From Oryzias latipes (taxonomy: Eukaryota; Chordata; Actinopteri; Beloniformes; Adrianichthyidae): a DNA stretch of 64,000 nucleotides. The notes beneath the pieces are model-generated. The model saw only the letters and a list, made by a program, of their open reading frames with translations, searched no databases and was not told the DNA's origin. Shown here one piece after another: positions 23,580-36,542 of the stretch. Every line of letters starts with the position of its first letter. The stretch's first letter is position 1. The stretch covers positions 28,086,094 to 28,150,093 of the forward strand of contig NC_019871.2 of the NCBI RefSeq assembly GCF_002234675.1. Direction: 5' to 3'. Made by a program: the position numbers and the translations under genes.

Positions 23580-24740
23580 AAAGATCAAAGATGATGATGC
23601 GTACATGTCTGATGTCATACTGATATACTGATGTCATTTTTGGCATACTGCCACACGCCCCTACCCCTCCCCCACAGTCTCTAAGCATGTGGCATGTTTG
23701 ATGTTTGAATTTCTGAATGCCTCTGAGGCTCCAGCCAGAGCTGCTGCAGAAGACTTTCTTGCTCCAAAAGTAAGTCAGCTCGTGTTGAAGGAGACTTCTA
23801 AGGACCGGCAGGTTCCTTCAACACAGATCTACACTTGCAAACCATCAGACGGCCGTACTAAGGAGGGTTTCTGGAGCCCGACAGGTCTAGATTCTTCAAA
23901 AAGGATAATTTACGCAGGCCTGTTAAAAAACTAAACAAAATAAAAAAATGTAAAAAAGTCTCCCAACTCAGGATCCCAGCTCCACAACAACAAGGGATCC
24001 TTTTCAGAAGTTCTTCTTGCAGTTGTGGACGTCACCAGTCACTTTCAGGTGATTGATTTTGGAACAGGACGAGTGACGGTGGGACCCCGCAACTCCACCT
24101 TTGGTCAGACGCTCCACAGATGATCATTCAATCTTCTGTCTCCAATGAGTTCTGTGTCTTTGTGGCTAAAAAAAAGATTTGATACAGTCATTCCCTTGGT
24201 GCCTCCTTCCCAGAGAGAGATGAATCTTTACATCATCTCCCCAGCCCGGCTGGTTTTGAAGAATGCCTCTTGGATGCTTTCTGTGCAGAGGTGTCAGTAT
24301 CAAGGCCTGGATGAAGTCCACACAGAAGTTGTGGAGCAGAGTGTGGGGGAAGCATGTGCTCCTCACAGCTTCATCAGGTCCCCAGCACCACAGGAACCTG
24401 CAGTGACTGAGCCTATGGTAACTGAAGAGGGGCTGCTGCACTGCCTCAAAGCGGTTGCTGCCATGATCCACTTTCCTGCAGAGGGAGCAGATCCATGGCA
24501 CAATCATGTTTCTGTCCTCCAAGGACTGACCCGCAACGGCTCTTTTCAGAGCCACCCACAAAACCTTGAAGAGCTTGATTTTCTCTTTTTGCTGTTTATA
24601 GTCCTAACTTCTAAAGGACTATATTAGTGTAGTTCTTGATAATGCTAAAGATTAAAACATACAATATACAAATAAACTAATAGTTATTATCTATACTATT
24701 TTTTAATTTAAAGTTTGTTTTTTAAAAACTCATCTTTTGC
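23580..24740. other. Unassigned region with two domain-free open frames
   Basis: Open frames on the plus strand at 23689-23934 and 24145-24627 and on the minus strand at 24561-24166 are longer than the local background but carry no motif I recognise. The minus-strand frame contains CSLCRKVDHGSN and SHCRFLWCWG, which might be the degraded C-terminal end of a LINE ORF2. No splice-consistent host exon was supported. Confidence 0.3.
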
Positions 24741-24749
24741 CCCTACTAC

Positions 24750-25260
24750 AGGAGCCAAAGTACAACCCCCTCCCACAGCAGCAGAGCACTGGCAGAAGAA
24801 TTGAACAGCTTCTTTGTCCGCTTTGAAACCTTGTCTCAACTACAGCCCCCACAGCACCAACACCAATGCTCTACTCATCCATCAGGAAAATGAGGTGAGA
24901 GGAACCCTGAGAGCTACGAAACCAGGAAAGCTGCAGGACCAGACGTCATCCTGGGCGCCGTTATCAAGGAGTGTGTGGATGAGCTGGCTGGTGTCCTTGG
25001 TGTCCTAAACTGTTCCACCTCTCTTTGTCCCATGTTCCAAGCTGCCTTAAATCCTCCACCATCCTCCCTGTCCCCAAAGAGTTGTCCATGAACTGCATCA
25101 ATGACTACAGACCATTAACCCTTATGTCTGTAACCACAAAGTGCTTGGAGCGAATCCTGCACGGTCCCCTAACTCCCTTAGACCCCTCCAGTTCGCCTAC
25201 AGTAACTTCTCTGAGACCAACTTATTCTACAAATTTATACCATGATCCAGGTAAATATTC
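24750..25260 (+). mobile_element. Non-LTR retrotransposon reverse transcriptase fragment
   Basis: Broken plus-strand frames encode RT text. A KAAGPD-type block at about 24925-24950 is followed by VPSCLKSSTILPVPKE, NDYRPLTLMSVTTKCLERIL and a QFAY-like region near 25190. At least one frameshift lies between 24990 and 25020. This is a 5'- and 3'-truncated fossil. Confidence 0.75.
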
Positions 25261-25477
25261 GATTCAGATTGGCTGCTAGGTGTGGACTAAATTGTGATCT
25301 ACAGTGATAATGCATGCCTAAAAAGGTACTGGTCACATAGCTTCAATGTTCCATATCCCTGCACTGGCTTCTTCAAAATTAACTTTTGCTTCATCATCTG
25401 GACGAAAACAACAGTAAGAGGTGAACCTTCTCTTTGAAATGATGCTTTTTTTAACCCATCATGACGATCAGCACACA

Positions 25478-26840
25478 CAGTACAGACTAAAGGTTTGGAC
25501 ACACCTTCTCATTCAAAGAGTTTTCTTTATTTTCATGACTATGAAAATTGTAGATTCACACTGAAGGCATCAAAACTATGAATTAACACATGTGGAATTA
25601 TATACACAACAAAAAAGTGTGAAACAACTGAAACTGTCATAATGTAGGTTCTTCAAAGTAGCCACCTTTTGATTTGATTACTGCTTTGTACACTCTTGGC
25701 ATTCTCTTGATGAGCTTCACCTGAAATGGTCTTCCAACAGTCTTGAAGGAGTTCCCAGAATGCTTAGCACTTGTTGGCCCTTTTGCCTTCACTCTGCGGT
25801 CCAGCTCACCCCAAACCATCTCCACTTTTCAGGTCTGGTGACTGTGGAGGCCAGATCATCTGGTGCAGCCCCCCCATCCCTCTCCTTCTTGGTCAAATAG
25901 CCCTTACACAGCCTGGAGGTTTGTTTGGGGTCATTGTCCTGTTGAAAAATAATTGATGGTCCAACTAAACCCAAACTGGATGGAATAGCATGCTGCTGCA
26001 AGATGCTGTGGTAGCCATGCTGGTTCAGTATGCCTTCAGTTTGGAGTAAATCTCCAACAGTGTCACCAGCAAAGCACCCCCACACCATCACACCTCCTCC
26101 TCCATGCTTCACGGTGGGAACCAGGCATGTAGAGTCCATCCATTCACCTTTTCTGCGTCGCACAAAGACTCTGTGGTTGGAACCAAAAATCTCCAGTTTG
26201 GACTCATCAGACCAAAGCCCAGATTTCCACTGGTCTAGTGTCCATTCCTTGTGTTCTTTAGCCCAAACAAGTCTCTTCTGCCTGTTGCCTTTCTTTATCA
26301 GTGGTTTCCTAGCAGATATTCTACCATGAAGGCCTGATTCACACAGTCTCCTTTAACAGTTGTTGTAGAGATGTGTCTGCTGCTAGAACTCTGTGTGCCA
26401 TTGACCTGCTCTCTAATCTGAGCTGCTGTTAACCTGCCATTTCTGAGGCTGCTGACTCGGATGAACCTATCCTCCCCAGCAGAGGTGACTCTTGGTCTTC
26501 CTTTCCTGGGGCGGTCCGCATGTGAGCCAGTTTCTTTGTAGCGCTTGATGGTCTTTGTGACTGCACTTGGGGACACTTTCAAATTTTTCCCAATTTTTCG
26601 GACTGACTGACCTTTATTTCTTCTAGTAATGATAACCACTCGTTTTTCTGTACTTATCTGCTAATTTCTTGCCATAATCCAAATTCTAACAGTCTATTCA
26701 GTAGGATCATCAGCTGTGTATCCACCTGACTTTTGCACAACACAACTGATGGTCCCAACCCCATTTATAAAGCAAGAAATCCCACTTATTTAACCTGACA
26801 GGACACACCTGTGACGTGAAAAACATTTCCGGCAACTACC
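25478..26840 (-). mobile_element. Tc1-like transposon (truncated at one end)
   Basis: The left end carries the typical fish Tc1 terminus (cagtacagactaaaggtttg). Minus-strand frames encode the transposase. The paired DNA-binding N-terminus is at 26639-26298 (RRNKGQSVRKIGKNLKVSPSA, then RPRKGRPRVTSAGEDRFI). The catalytic region is at 26163-25789 (GGGGVMVWGCFAGDTVGDL, FQQDNDPKQTS). The remaining C-terminus at 25825-25637 is in a different frame. The matching terminal repeat at the right is missing; recognisable Tc1 text stops near 26840. Confidence 0.85.
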
Positions 26841-26844
26841 TGGA

Positions 26845-27470
26845 GGTATCTACAGGGGGCCCCCTCTGAGCCTGGCTGGATGGGTGGGTGGTCCCCCTCC
26901 TCCCGGGTTGCTTGGGTCCTGTTGCCTGGGGCGCTCCTGGCCAGGGGGTCTCTCCCCCCCTCTCCTGGTCTGGCTGGGTAGGATCTGGTTCCCCTCATGA
27001 ACACACGGTTCACTGCGGCAGCATGCATGTATCTCCACCCCCACGTGCACGTGCACACTGCTCCCTGTCTGCTTCATCCCTCGTCCTAACACAGTGTATT
27101 GATGGACAGATTTCTTCCGCTCATCTTCGTGTCAGATTTTCACCTTTGATGTAATATCTTTCCAGCAGATCTGGTATAATTGTTACAGCTTAAAATATTA
27201 ACTCATTCAAATCAGCGTTTGTATCCCCACCTCTCTTCCTTTTATTCTCTTCCACCCCCCTCACATTCTTCCCCTCTCCCTCCCCACACACACTAAATGT
27301 AACAAATAAAATATAAACAAAACGGGGATTACTGTATACAAATTTACACTCTGGTTTTTCAAAGTTATATAACCTCTTTTTGTGATGGTAAAACCTGTCC
27401 AACAAAAGGACTGCAGCTCTAATCTGTTTGCTCAGTTGTTGGACAGAACAAGTTAAAAAAATAAATAAAA
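26845..27470. repeat. Probable LINE 3' UTR-type repeat
   Basis: A C/G-rich start (ccctcctcccgggttgc) is followed by a pyrimidine-rich tract and 'aaatgtaacaaataaaata', resembling 3' regions of fish retroelements. It has no coding capacity that I can support. Confidence 0.4.
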
Positions 27471-28220
27471 ATGCGGTTTGTGCCCTGCTGTAATTGTATT
27501 ACGCCAAGTCAGTACGACGACAGAGCGGAGAAAGAAAAAGGCTGAAGCAAGATTCACGACATTTGCACCAAGCCTCTTCCAACTGTTTGTGGTAAACATG
27601 TGCAAGTAGAAAAGCAACCCCCCCTCCCCCCGCTTGTCCAGTGTGAACTCCATGGGAACTCCATGCGTCTTCAAGAATGCGTGTTTAGTGCATTTTTAAA
27701 CATACATCTCATGCCAGGTGTGACCGTGGCTTTAAGGTGGCATTTGCTGCCAACATCATGACACCAAAGATTTAGAAGAAAGGTCAACCTAAACTCCACG
27801 GATCTTTCATTTGTCGGTATTCCAAATTTCCATAAGTTTTCTGGTCAAAGAGTTTTTTCATATGAGAGTAAAGATCTCAGTGTTGCGACTCATCTCAAAA
27901 CTTTGCAGCGGGCACTTTATTTTTACATTAAAACTTTCTCCAAACTTGACAGACAGGCCACATTCTCTCCACAAGTAACAAGAAAACGTCAGAAAAAAAA
28001 AATAAACATTTCTAGTATTTTCTAAATTGGCTGCGAGTTAAGATCATAAAACACAGGCTTATTCATAAGCATGCAAACGGCAAGCGTCTTGTCAACACCG
28101 GACAACAGTCATACCTTTCTTACCCAACAACAGTTACAGCTTCTTATGATCCGTAGCCAAGAATGTTCTGCTTTGACTTGAATCTTTAAGTTTTTTTGAT
28201 TTTTTTTTCACTACTTACAC
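27471..28220. other. Region downstream of ccnp, nothing recognised
   Basis: It may include the 3' UTR of the cyclin gene, since its stop codon is at 28230-28232 on the minus strand. I see no clear repeat or exon. Confidence 0.3.
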
Positions 28221-28229
28221 CCTTTAAGT

Positions 28230-31200
28230 TCACAAGTGTAATTTGGTTCCTTTAAGAGGGGCTTGTGAAGAGCATACACCTAACAGACCAGCAGGATTCC
28301 TCAGACCTGGGTGTCTGCTAACATGCATCCTCTCTGGGGAGGAGAACTTAATAAAAGTAGCAGAGTTCTCATGGGTCTGGACCCTGGAAGCAGCAGTGGC
28401 TAGAATCTGCATGATCCTTAGAAGAATGGTTTGACTGCAAGAGAAAGTGAGAAAAAAAAAACCCACAAATCTTAAATGCTAAATGTGGAACAAGATGTGG
28501 AACAAGATGGGAAACTAAAAGGAGTGAAGCTCAGCACCTGCCAACATGGATGCTGGAGGTCAGACACCAGGCAGCCTCTCCTTCAGGGGTTGGAGACTCC
28601 TGGAGAACATGGCGAGCCAAGCAGAGGGCTGCTCCAGCCAGCTGGGCGGGTAGAAACACCACACACTGGGCCTCTTGGAGAGACAACTCCAGCAGATAGC
28701 GGGCCATCCACACCATCTGGAGGCACAGATCACCGGGTGGATGGCATTTAAAACTCACTGCAGTCCCAGTCCCGTGGCAGTGTTCCTACCATGGCGCTGC
28801 AGCGGGCAACCGCGGCGAAGAGGAGGAGGAAATGCAAAGGGGGGCTGTGAGATAGATCAAACTTCAGCGCACAAAGGAGTCGGCGCTCCATTCGCAGCAG
28901 CTGGCGTTTCGTGTAGGCATGGTCCATTAAGCTGCAGAGATCAGACACCTGGAAGCATCAGAGGATTCCTCAAACTAGGACACCTTTCATTAAGACAGAG
29001 CAGATGAGTCTCAACACTCCAGCAGCCTCATCACAGGAGCTGAAATCAACTTACCTCTGGGAGGAGGCTCTCCTCTTTTTTCGCTGCAATTAAGAGGCAA
29101 ACCATTCCGAGGAGCTGCAAGTTTGCTGTGGTGACCTTGAGCTGTCGCAGGGAGTGGTTGAGGAGGTGAATGGCCAAATACAGGGTGTCTTCTTGGAAAT
29201 GCAGCAGCTCCTAGCAGGACATTAGAGCGGGTTTTAATGCTTCAAAATAATGTCATTTTTCCAGTCCCTTTTAGAAAAGGCATTTGCTTTTTAGAAATAT
29301 GTACAAATAACCACCATTTGTAGGAGTAAAAAGGGGAACCTCACATGAACTTGTACCATCCAGTCCACCAGGATTGCTCGGGTAGAATCAGTGAAATGAC
29401 GAGGGAGGTCAGCATTTGGGAAAGAGTTCTGCGTTTGAGTTCTCTACAGGTTTAAAAGAAAAGTCCAAAAAAGGTATGTAAATAAAAGAAAGAGGCTGTG
29501 CTAAGTAGATTCCAAAAAAAATGGTTAAAGTTCCACTCTGATCATCTTTTGATCTATTGTAAAAGCATTTCCAGTGTCCTTTCATTTTGCGATAAGGCTA
29601 TGCCATCTTTAGCCTAGAAAAACCAAAACAAAAAACGTTTGTTTATGTAGGACAGTTTTTGCAGGGCGGCAGGAGTTCTAAAATTCACCTCAGAGTTGTA
29701 AGCAGGGCTGTTTGTGCAGAGTTAGCCTACCCCTACTTCCCATCATCCATCTGTTTACACTCTACCACTAGCTTACAAAAATGAGGAGCAGTATTGGAGA
29801 CATCCAGCTGCTCAGTTTTGAGTCAGATTCCAGCTCAGACGAGGAAACAAAAACGTACATGGATCTAGTCCACTACAAGTGGAAGCATCAGAATGGAGCA
29901 GAGCAGGGAGCTTGAGACCTGCAGATTGTAGCACCTATGACACTGCTTTTTCCAGACGCATTTTTCATCTACTTCGGATTCACAACAATCTGAAGAAAGA
30001 CCGGCTTAGAAATGTAGTTTTCAGCTCAATTTTCTTGAAGTCCACTATATTCCCAAAAGTATTGGCTCACCTGCCTTGACTCATTTGAACTGAAGTGGCA
30101 TTTCATTCCTAACCCGTAGAGTTCAGTATGATGTGGGCCCCCCTTTTGCTGCCGTTACAGCTTCAGCTCTTCTAGGAAGGCTGTCCACAAGGTTGAGGAG
30201 TGTTTCTAGGAGTTTCTGCCCTTTCCTCCAAAAGCGCATTTATAAGGTCACACACTGATGTTGGTGGAGAAGGTCTGGCTCTTCGTCTCCGCTCTAATTC
30301 ATCCCAAAGGTGTTCTGTCGGGTTCAGATCAGGACTCTGTGCAGGCCGGTCAAGTTCATCCACACCAGACTGTCCTCCATGTCTTTATGGACCTTTGCTT
30401 TGTGTACTGGTGCACAGTCATGTTGGAAGAGGAAGGGGCCGCTCCAAACTGTTTCCACAAGGTTGGGATCATGGAATTGTCCAAAATGTTTTGGTGTCCT
30501 GAAGCATTCAGAGTTCCTTTCACTGGAACTAAGGAGCAGAGCACAAGTCCTGAAAAAGAGGCCCCATACCATAATTCCTCCTCCAGCTAATATCACACTC
30601 GGCACAATGGAGTCCCAAATGTACGGTTCTCCTGGCAAACTCCAAACCCAGACTCGTCCATCAGATTGTCAGATGGAAAAGAGTGATTCATCACTCCAGA
30701 GAAAGCGTCTCCACAGCTCTAGAGTCCAGTGGCGGCTCACTTTACACCACTGCATCCGACGATTTGCGTTGCACTTGGTGATGTGCGGCTTGGATGCAGC
30801 TGCTCGGCCATGGAGACCCATTCCATGAAGCTCTCTGCAGCTATTGACTGTGCAGAAAGTCAGCGAGCTCTTTGCACTATGTGCTTCAGCATCAGCTGAC
30901 CCCTCTCCTACCACTTCATGGCTGAGCTGCTGTTTCCAAACTTCTCCATTTTCTTCTGAGAGAGATAACAGTTGACTGTGGAAAATTTAGGAGTGAGGAA
31001 ATTTCAGCACTGGATTTGTTCCACAGGTGGCATCCTAGGACAGTTCCATGCTGGAATTCACTGAGCTCCTGAGAGCGGCCCATTCTTTCCCAAATGTTTG
31101 TCACAAACAGTCTTGATTTTATACACCTGTGGCCAGGCCAAGAGATTAGGACACCAGATTCTGATCATTTGGATGGATGAGCCAACACTTTTGGTAATAT

Positions 31201-32922
31201 AGCGCATGTCCTCCATCATTAGCAAAATGCCGCAAAAACATGTTAAAAACACCAAAAATACGGTTTTCATCAGAGTGGGTCTTTAAAGACAACAGCAAAT
31301 CGGGTTAAAAACTATTTTAAAAAAGGAAAAATAAAAAGATGCTTTTGTGGACCACAGCTTCTCACCATCATGTCCAAAAACAAATCCCAGGCAAAAGTCC
31401 TGTCACAAATGAGGTCCAGTTTCTCAAGCGCCATCTCCACCTCATGACGCAGTAAGCTGGGAACCAGAGCATCCAGGCTGTGAAGACCCTGCAGCCCATG
31501 AGGGTAAAGCAGCACCGGCTTCTCAACACATTCATCTGTTGGACAGGTTGCAGAAGGAAAACCAGAATGAGAGGCATCTTCCTTAAGTTTTTTTATACAA
31601 TTCATAAAAGTATTCCAATTAGTTTATTTTATTCATTTCAAGCATATTTTAAAAAACAACAACTGATAAATAAACACCTTCACTGATAATCAGTCAGGCA
31701 ATATTTTTTAGTTAAGGGAAAAAAAACAACTTGGTAGAAAGGTAGAATCTGTAGCTTATTAAAGCCATTTAATTAGGACGCAAAAAACTTTGACACAAGA
31801 TAAAACAAAAATTATATTGCTGGAAATCTTGAGCTTGTTCAGAAAAAAAAAAAAAAAGTTTGCCCGGAGTCTCAGCAATATTCTAGGTGTTGTGACTCCA
31901 AAGACCTTGCATTCTAATAAAAATTGTTTAGAAAACATTAAATATTCAAATTTTTGAGAAACTGTGCTGTGGAAGAGTGCTTGGCGCTCTTGCCCCTGGT
32001 TCAATTCCCATCTGGGGGGCCTGAAACAGAACACCAATGGGGACCGTTCTGTGTGGAGTTTGCATGTTCTCCCAGTTTGTGCGTGGGTTCTCTCCGGGTC
32101 TCCGGCTTCCTCCCACCGTCCAAAAACATGCTTCATAGGGTTTGGTGGTTAGTCTAAATTGTCCATAGGTGTGAGTGTGAGAGTGCGCGGGTGTGTGATT
32201 GTGGCCCTGTGACAGACTGGCGACCTGTCCAGGTTGTCCCCTGCCTTCACCCGCAAGTGGCCGGGATAGGATCCAGCAGCCCGTGACCCCGAAAGGGAAC
32301 AAACGGATCAGAGGATAAATGAATGAATGAATGAATGAATGAATGAATGAATGAATGAATGAATGAATGAATGAATGAATGAATGAATGAATGAATGAAT
32401 GAATGAATGAATAAATGAATGAATGAATGAATGAATGAATGAGAAATTTGTTTATATCAATGTTCATCTTTTTGAAAAGAAGTGGAATTTGCAAAAAAAA
32501 AAATTTGATAAATATTAATTCATGGATGTCGTACACTTGACATTTATGCCAAAAATAATTAGTTTTAAAGCGTTAATCTGGCCATTAACGCTTTAAAAAA
32601 AGAGACAAAAAAAACCTCACCAGCCACAGTTTCAGCAGAGCTCGCCCTACTGTCCACATGGAATCCCAGGATGATGCTCTCATTCGTTTGAGCTGACAAC
32701 CTCCTTTCCTGCATAGATCAGGGAAATACTGGGAATTAGAAATGTTTTAGACCTTAAAGATGCCAACTTTACCAAAATTCGAGGCGCACTGTGTCTAGAG
32801 TTCTCTTTGGAGTTTCATTGATTGGATAAATTGAGAACAAACACTGGAACAGGCCTTAAACAAAATGTAAACAACAAAAAAGGTACCCATCTGCTCTCCG
32901 TTTCCATTTTAACCGGGGCCAT
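28230..32922 (-). CDS. ccnp: Cyclin P (formerly cyclin N-terminal domain-containing 2)
   Basis: Eight exons join in phase: 32887-32922, 32621-32708, 31366-31535, 29345-29443, 29055-29210, 28790-28948, 28538-28716 and 28230-28434, giving 363 aa. The cyclin N box is clear (STRAILVDWMVQVH, DTLYLAIHLLNHSL, LQLLGMVCLLIAAKKEE, then YTKRQLLRMERRLLCALKFDL). A second cyclin fold follows (ARYLLELSLQEAQCVVFLP, then LAGAALCLARHVL). The spacing of the second fold and the ELSLLEA-like block match human CCNP/CNTD2 as I recall it, and its neighbour is akt2, as in human. The C-terminal KFSSPERMHVSRHPGL resembles the B-type cyclin tail. The start is the first ATG (MAPVKMETESRW); no upstream in-frame stop was found, so a longer start is possible. 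Cyclin O was considered and fits less well. CDK partner and function are not inferable here. Confidence 0.8.
29527..31290. mobile_element. DNA transposon with TTAAAG-type ends, interrupted by Tc1
   Basis: The left end reads TTAAAGTTCCACTCTGATCA. The right end, read inverted, is TTAAAGACCCACTCTGATGA. The interior outside the Tc1 insertion (29527-30045 and 31202-31290) is non-coding and of the type common in fish genomes. It lies in ccnp intron 3. Confidence 0.6.
30046..31201 (-). mobile_element. Tc1-like transposon with matching terminal repeats
   Basis: Both ends share the inverted repeat TATATTnCCAAAAGTnTTGGCTCA (the two variable positions differ). Minus-strand frames encode transposase pieces in order: helix-turn-helix (31104-30916, ELSEFQHGTVLGCHLWNKS), middle (30914-30669, LWRRFLWSDESLF), catalytic region (30638-30324, ILAGGGIMVWGLFF) and the C-terminal end (30363-30172, AQSPDLNPTEHLWDELERR). 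Frameshifts separate them. It is nested inside another element in ccnp intron 3. Confidence 0.88.
31955..32317 (+). mobile_element. tRNA-headed SINE with L2-like 3' region
   Basis: A degraded Pol III head has a B-box-like GGTTCAATTCCC near 32000. It is followed by the widely conserved fish body (gtgtggagtttgcatgttct, cctcccaccgtccaaaaaca, ccctgtgacagactggcgac, ggataggatccagcagccc) and a GAAT-repeat tail. It lies in ccnp intron 2. Confidence 0.85.
32318..32442. repeat. (GAAT)n microsatellite
   Basis: About 31 units of GAAT with one AAAT variant near 32412. It forms the tail of the adjacent SINE. Confidence 0.97.
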
Positions 32923-34140
32923 CCTGGACTCGTCCGTCTCTGCGGGCTGCCGCCGGTCTGTTGGCGCGCACGCGTTCGCCCGGGCCCTCAGTGGGACTCT
33001 CCTTTCATCCGCCTGAAACCGCGAAAAACACGCGTGGGGACGGCCTGCTGGGTCAGTCAGTGTCACCAGGAGGGTACACCAACCCTTCCATCGAAACCTC
33101 AGCCACACCTGATGAAGAAGCTACACTTTTCTGAGGCGTGGAGTTTTTTCCCCCCCCCCACAAACCGAGATTTGCGCAGAAAGGAGTTTAAATGGACCAA
33201 CCAAAAGCTGCTTTTCTGTGGCCCACACATGAAAATGTAATTTCATGAGAAACTATGAAAACCAAACACCTAAAAATGTATAATTAGATTTTATGGCTTG
33301 TTTTATTTATGTATTTTTTTTAAGTAAGAAGAAAAGATTGGATCAGTTTGAGCGCGCACGGTTCACCTTCTTGTGTAAGTCCAACAGGGGCTTGGAGTCG
33401 CAGAACCCAGTCCTGGCCATGGTCACATCAGCCGGGGGCCAAGGTTCCGTGTCGGGCCGCTGCAGCTACTTATCCACGGTGGTCGGCGGAGGCCTGAAGC
33501 GCATAGCAGCCGCGCAGCCTGAAGCCGCGCTAATAAACGCAGCTGGCCCGCACTGATTGGAGCGGGGGACCGGTGTCAAGAAGATCCACTTCTGAAATCA
33601 CCTCCCGCTCAATGCATGCAGGACAGCGGATTGGTGCTCAGCGTCTGCGTTTGGATTAGAGGATGAAGAATGCAGGCCTACAATCAAAATTGTTTGGTGT
33701 TGTTGCTTTTTTTTTTTATTTTGGAAACAATTTAAGACAATTCTACCTCCGAGTTTAGCGCCGCCAAAATAAAATAAAATGATATTACAAGAATAAAGTC
33801 TCATGATTACAGTTGTGGCTTTTTTTTCCGTCAATCTCCTAAATTACTTTTTGTAAACTGGCCCTAAAACTGCAATTCAGATTCATTAGACAAAAAATAA
33901 TAATAATAAATTAATAAACTGGGAAATTCCTATATTAATCATTAAAAAAAATTGCAGGTAGGGCCCATAAAAAGGAAACTTACAGATTTAAATTTAAGAT
34001 AACTCAAATAAATGCACCCCCCCCCCCCCAAATACTAGCTTCTTTTTTTTCAGAAATATGCAAATAAAATCTGATGGTAAATGAACCCATATTATATGGA
34101 AAACCATTTCAGAGATTATATTATTTCATGCTGAAGAACA
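32923..34140. other. ccnp upstream region, partly GC-rich
   Basis: The 32923-33050 and 33340-33600 stretches are CpG-richer than their surroundings and could hold the ccnp promoter. A plus-strand frame at 33293-33556 has no domain. The stretch includes homopolymer runs (C near 33150 and 34018). Confidence 0.3.
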
Positions 34141-36507
34141 AAGAAAACACAGGCTTTTATTTTGGTAAAAATGTTTACTGGCACATTATTGTGGCAAATG
34201 TTATAAGCTTCCATACTGTAGCAGGCATCACCCATTACATTACATTGGAAAGTCTTGCAGAAGAGACTGAAAACTTGTGAAGAAACAGCTTTTTTTTCTC
34301 TTCACTGCTCCCTTAGCCTCAACTATCAGCATCAATCACAAAAAAAAAAATAAAAAAGATGCAAACCAAAGAGAACTCTGTGAGCGGCATCCGGTGTGAC
34401 ATTCCTGACTGCTTGACACATTCAGGTTCACAGAGAAGTTTTAAGGTCATCTTAGTAAAGCTGCAAATCAAAGACTACTATAAGCTGCCGGCCTACTACC
34501 GTTCTACCATGTCTGCATTCATCAAGAGTTGTCTTTTTTTTTTGGTATTTACACAATAATGAAGAGGCACTTGTTGTGCCAGTGTATGCCTACAGGAGAG
34601 GTCATGGGGGTTCAGTTGCATGTTTGTTTTAAGCTGAGAAGCATTGGTGAAAGCGTGGCCAGCAGCGAGGTTCCGTGTATGGCTTTACAACCAGCTGGAG
34701 TCCAACAGCACCCCCTTGTGGCCCAAGATAGCAATAAAGGCAAGTCCGCAGCGAGGTCCATCATCCGGGTCCAAAGCAGGCCTCTTGGACGGAGGGCTGT
34801 GCTTGAGTCAGGGAGGAGAGTGCTGGAGTGGCGAAGGGTCAGCAAAAGCCAGAGGATTGCATTATGGTCTGCAGGAACCCCGGCCACCTCATGGTCACTG
34901 GTGAGTGGAAAAAGCTGCTTCTCGTCTGTGTTGCCACTCTCGTCTCGCAGACACTCACCCACACAAACCCAGGATAAACAGAAATCAAGACATGATGGAG
35001 GGATATCCAAGAGGATCGTTTGCGCAAAACACAACTAGTGATTCTAGCTGGGTTTAAAACAACACACTGATCACAATCAGATTGATCTTTTATCCAAAAA
35101 TGCATTAAAAAAATTACAATTATTTGAGTTTTTAAGACCAATGCAGCTTTTTCTATTAAAATTCCTTCTTATATTTTGAAAAAAACTTTTTTTTTAAATC
35201 AATCAATTATTATTAGAGAAATATTAGAACTTGTCTACTTCCACTCTTATTTTGTTAAATTAAATCCGTTTGTGAACTATGGATAGGGATTGCTCAGCTG
35301 TATCAGAGGTAAAAGCATTAAATTTAAACACCATCAGATTTTAAAATCCCAAATATTCATCGCACCTGATTTTTGGAAAAAAAAAAGTATTTAATTAATT
35401 TAAAGAATTGTTTAATTTAAGGTTTGTTATGCGGAGTGAAAGCACAGGATTATTGTAGAGCACGCAAAGCAATCCTCTTATGGAATCCCTTTCAAAACAA
35501 AAGACAAAAAAAGGAGAAATAATAATTCAAAAAAAAAAAACAGAAAAATGTCTGTTTGGAAAAAAACTTTTTAATAGATATATTTAATATAACGTTTACT
35601 TAAAACAAGATGACGTATCTTGAAAAAAAAAGAGAAGTGAAAGGACAAAGAGGGATAAAACACGACAAATAATAATAAAAAAAACATAAAAAAATGGTTT
35701 ATATGCTCCTTTAGTACAACTTAAAGAGCAGCCAACATGTCTTCCAGCATTATGGAATAAAAAACAAACAAACGCTTGTGTCAATTTGAGCACTCATTAT
35801 ACGTTCCACAGCGTCTGTCAATCATGCGCTGCCATGAATCCAATTTGTTTTAATTTCCACTTTTTGCTCATTACTGCAGGCTAAAGGCTGGTTGGACAAG
35901 TCACACAGCATTTAGTACAACAACAACCCCGTTGCTGCAGACACACAACTGCACGCATTTCAACGTTTTCGACACCACATTAAAAAACAAACAACAACGT
36001 TTTCATACAGTTTTACGCGTCCAACAAGACATCATTTTTGGCCTCTTATTACCAGTTGATTGCTTTCATTCTTTAAATACGAGGATGATTGAAAATTCAT
36101 GAAATATTAAATAAAAAGGAGCTCTTATTCTTTAGCTAGGGAGTGAAATTTATTGGGTTTAATACAGTGATTAACTGCTTTAATGGTTTCTATGGGTTGG
36201 TTGGGGGGAAACCACAAATGTAGGGGGACCGATCCGGAAAGGGCATCAGGACTGCATCCTTTGAAACATGTTCAGCCACGCAGTGGACCTTTCTGTAATA
36301 CTGACTCTCATCAATTTAGCCACAAAGCTGGTCGGTTTTTGTGTGTCTGCTTGCAGGAAAACGACCAAACACAACTGAGAGTTTGTTGAGTGAGCTGCGT
36401 AGTGTCCTCAACTCTTCCAGAGGTGGAGAAACGTGGAGGAAACGGACACGAATGGATGGCTGGAAAACAAAACAAAAAATGGCGGATCATCCGCTCCTTT
36501 GCACACG

Positions 36508-36542
<35 letters not shown>

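Noticed and set aside
31960-32010. tRNA gene, because of an A/B-box-like head
   Set aside because: Only a B-box-like stretch is present, there is no cloverleaf, and it is continuous with the SINE body.
31946-32536. 196-codon open frame on the minus strand
   Set aside because: It is the translation of the GAAT microsatellite and the adjoining SINE.
28230-32922. Calling the cyclin cyclin O or a B-type cyclin
   Set aside because: The second cyclin fold and the spacing before ELSL match cyclin P better, and the akt2 neighbour supports it.
34529-35038. Protein gene from overlapping long frames on both strands
   Set aside because: No domain, no splice context and position downstream of the akt2 stop codon; a 3' UTR is more likely.
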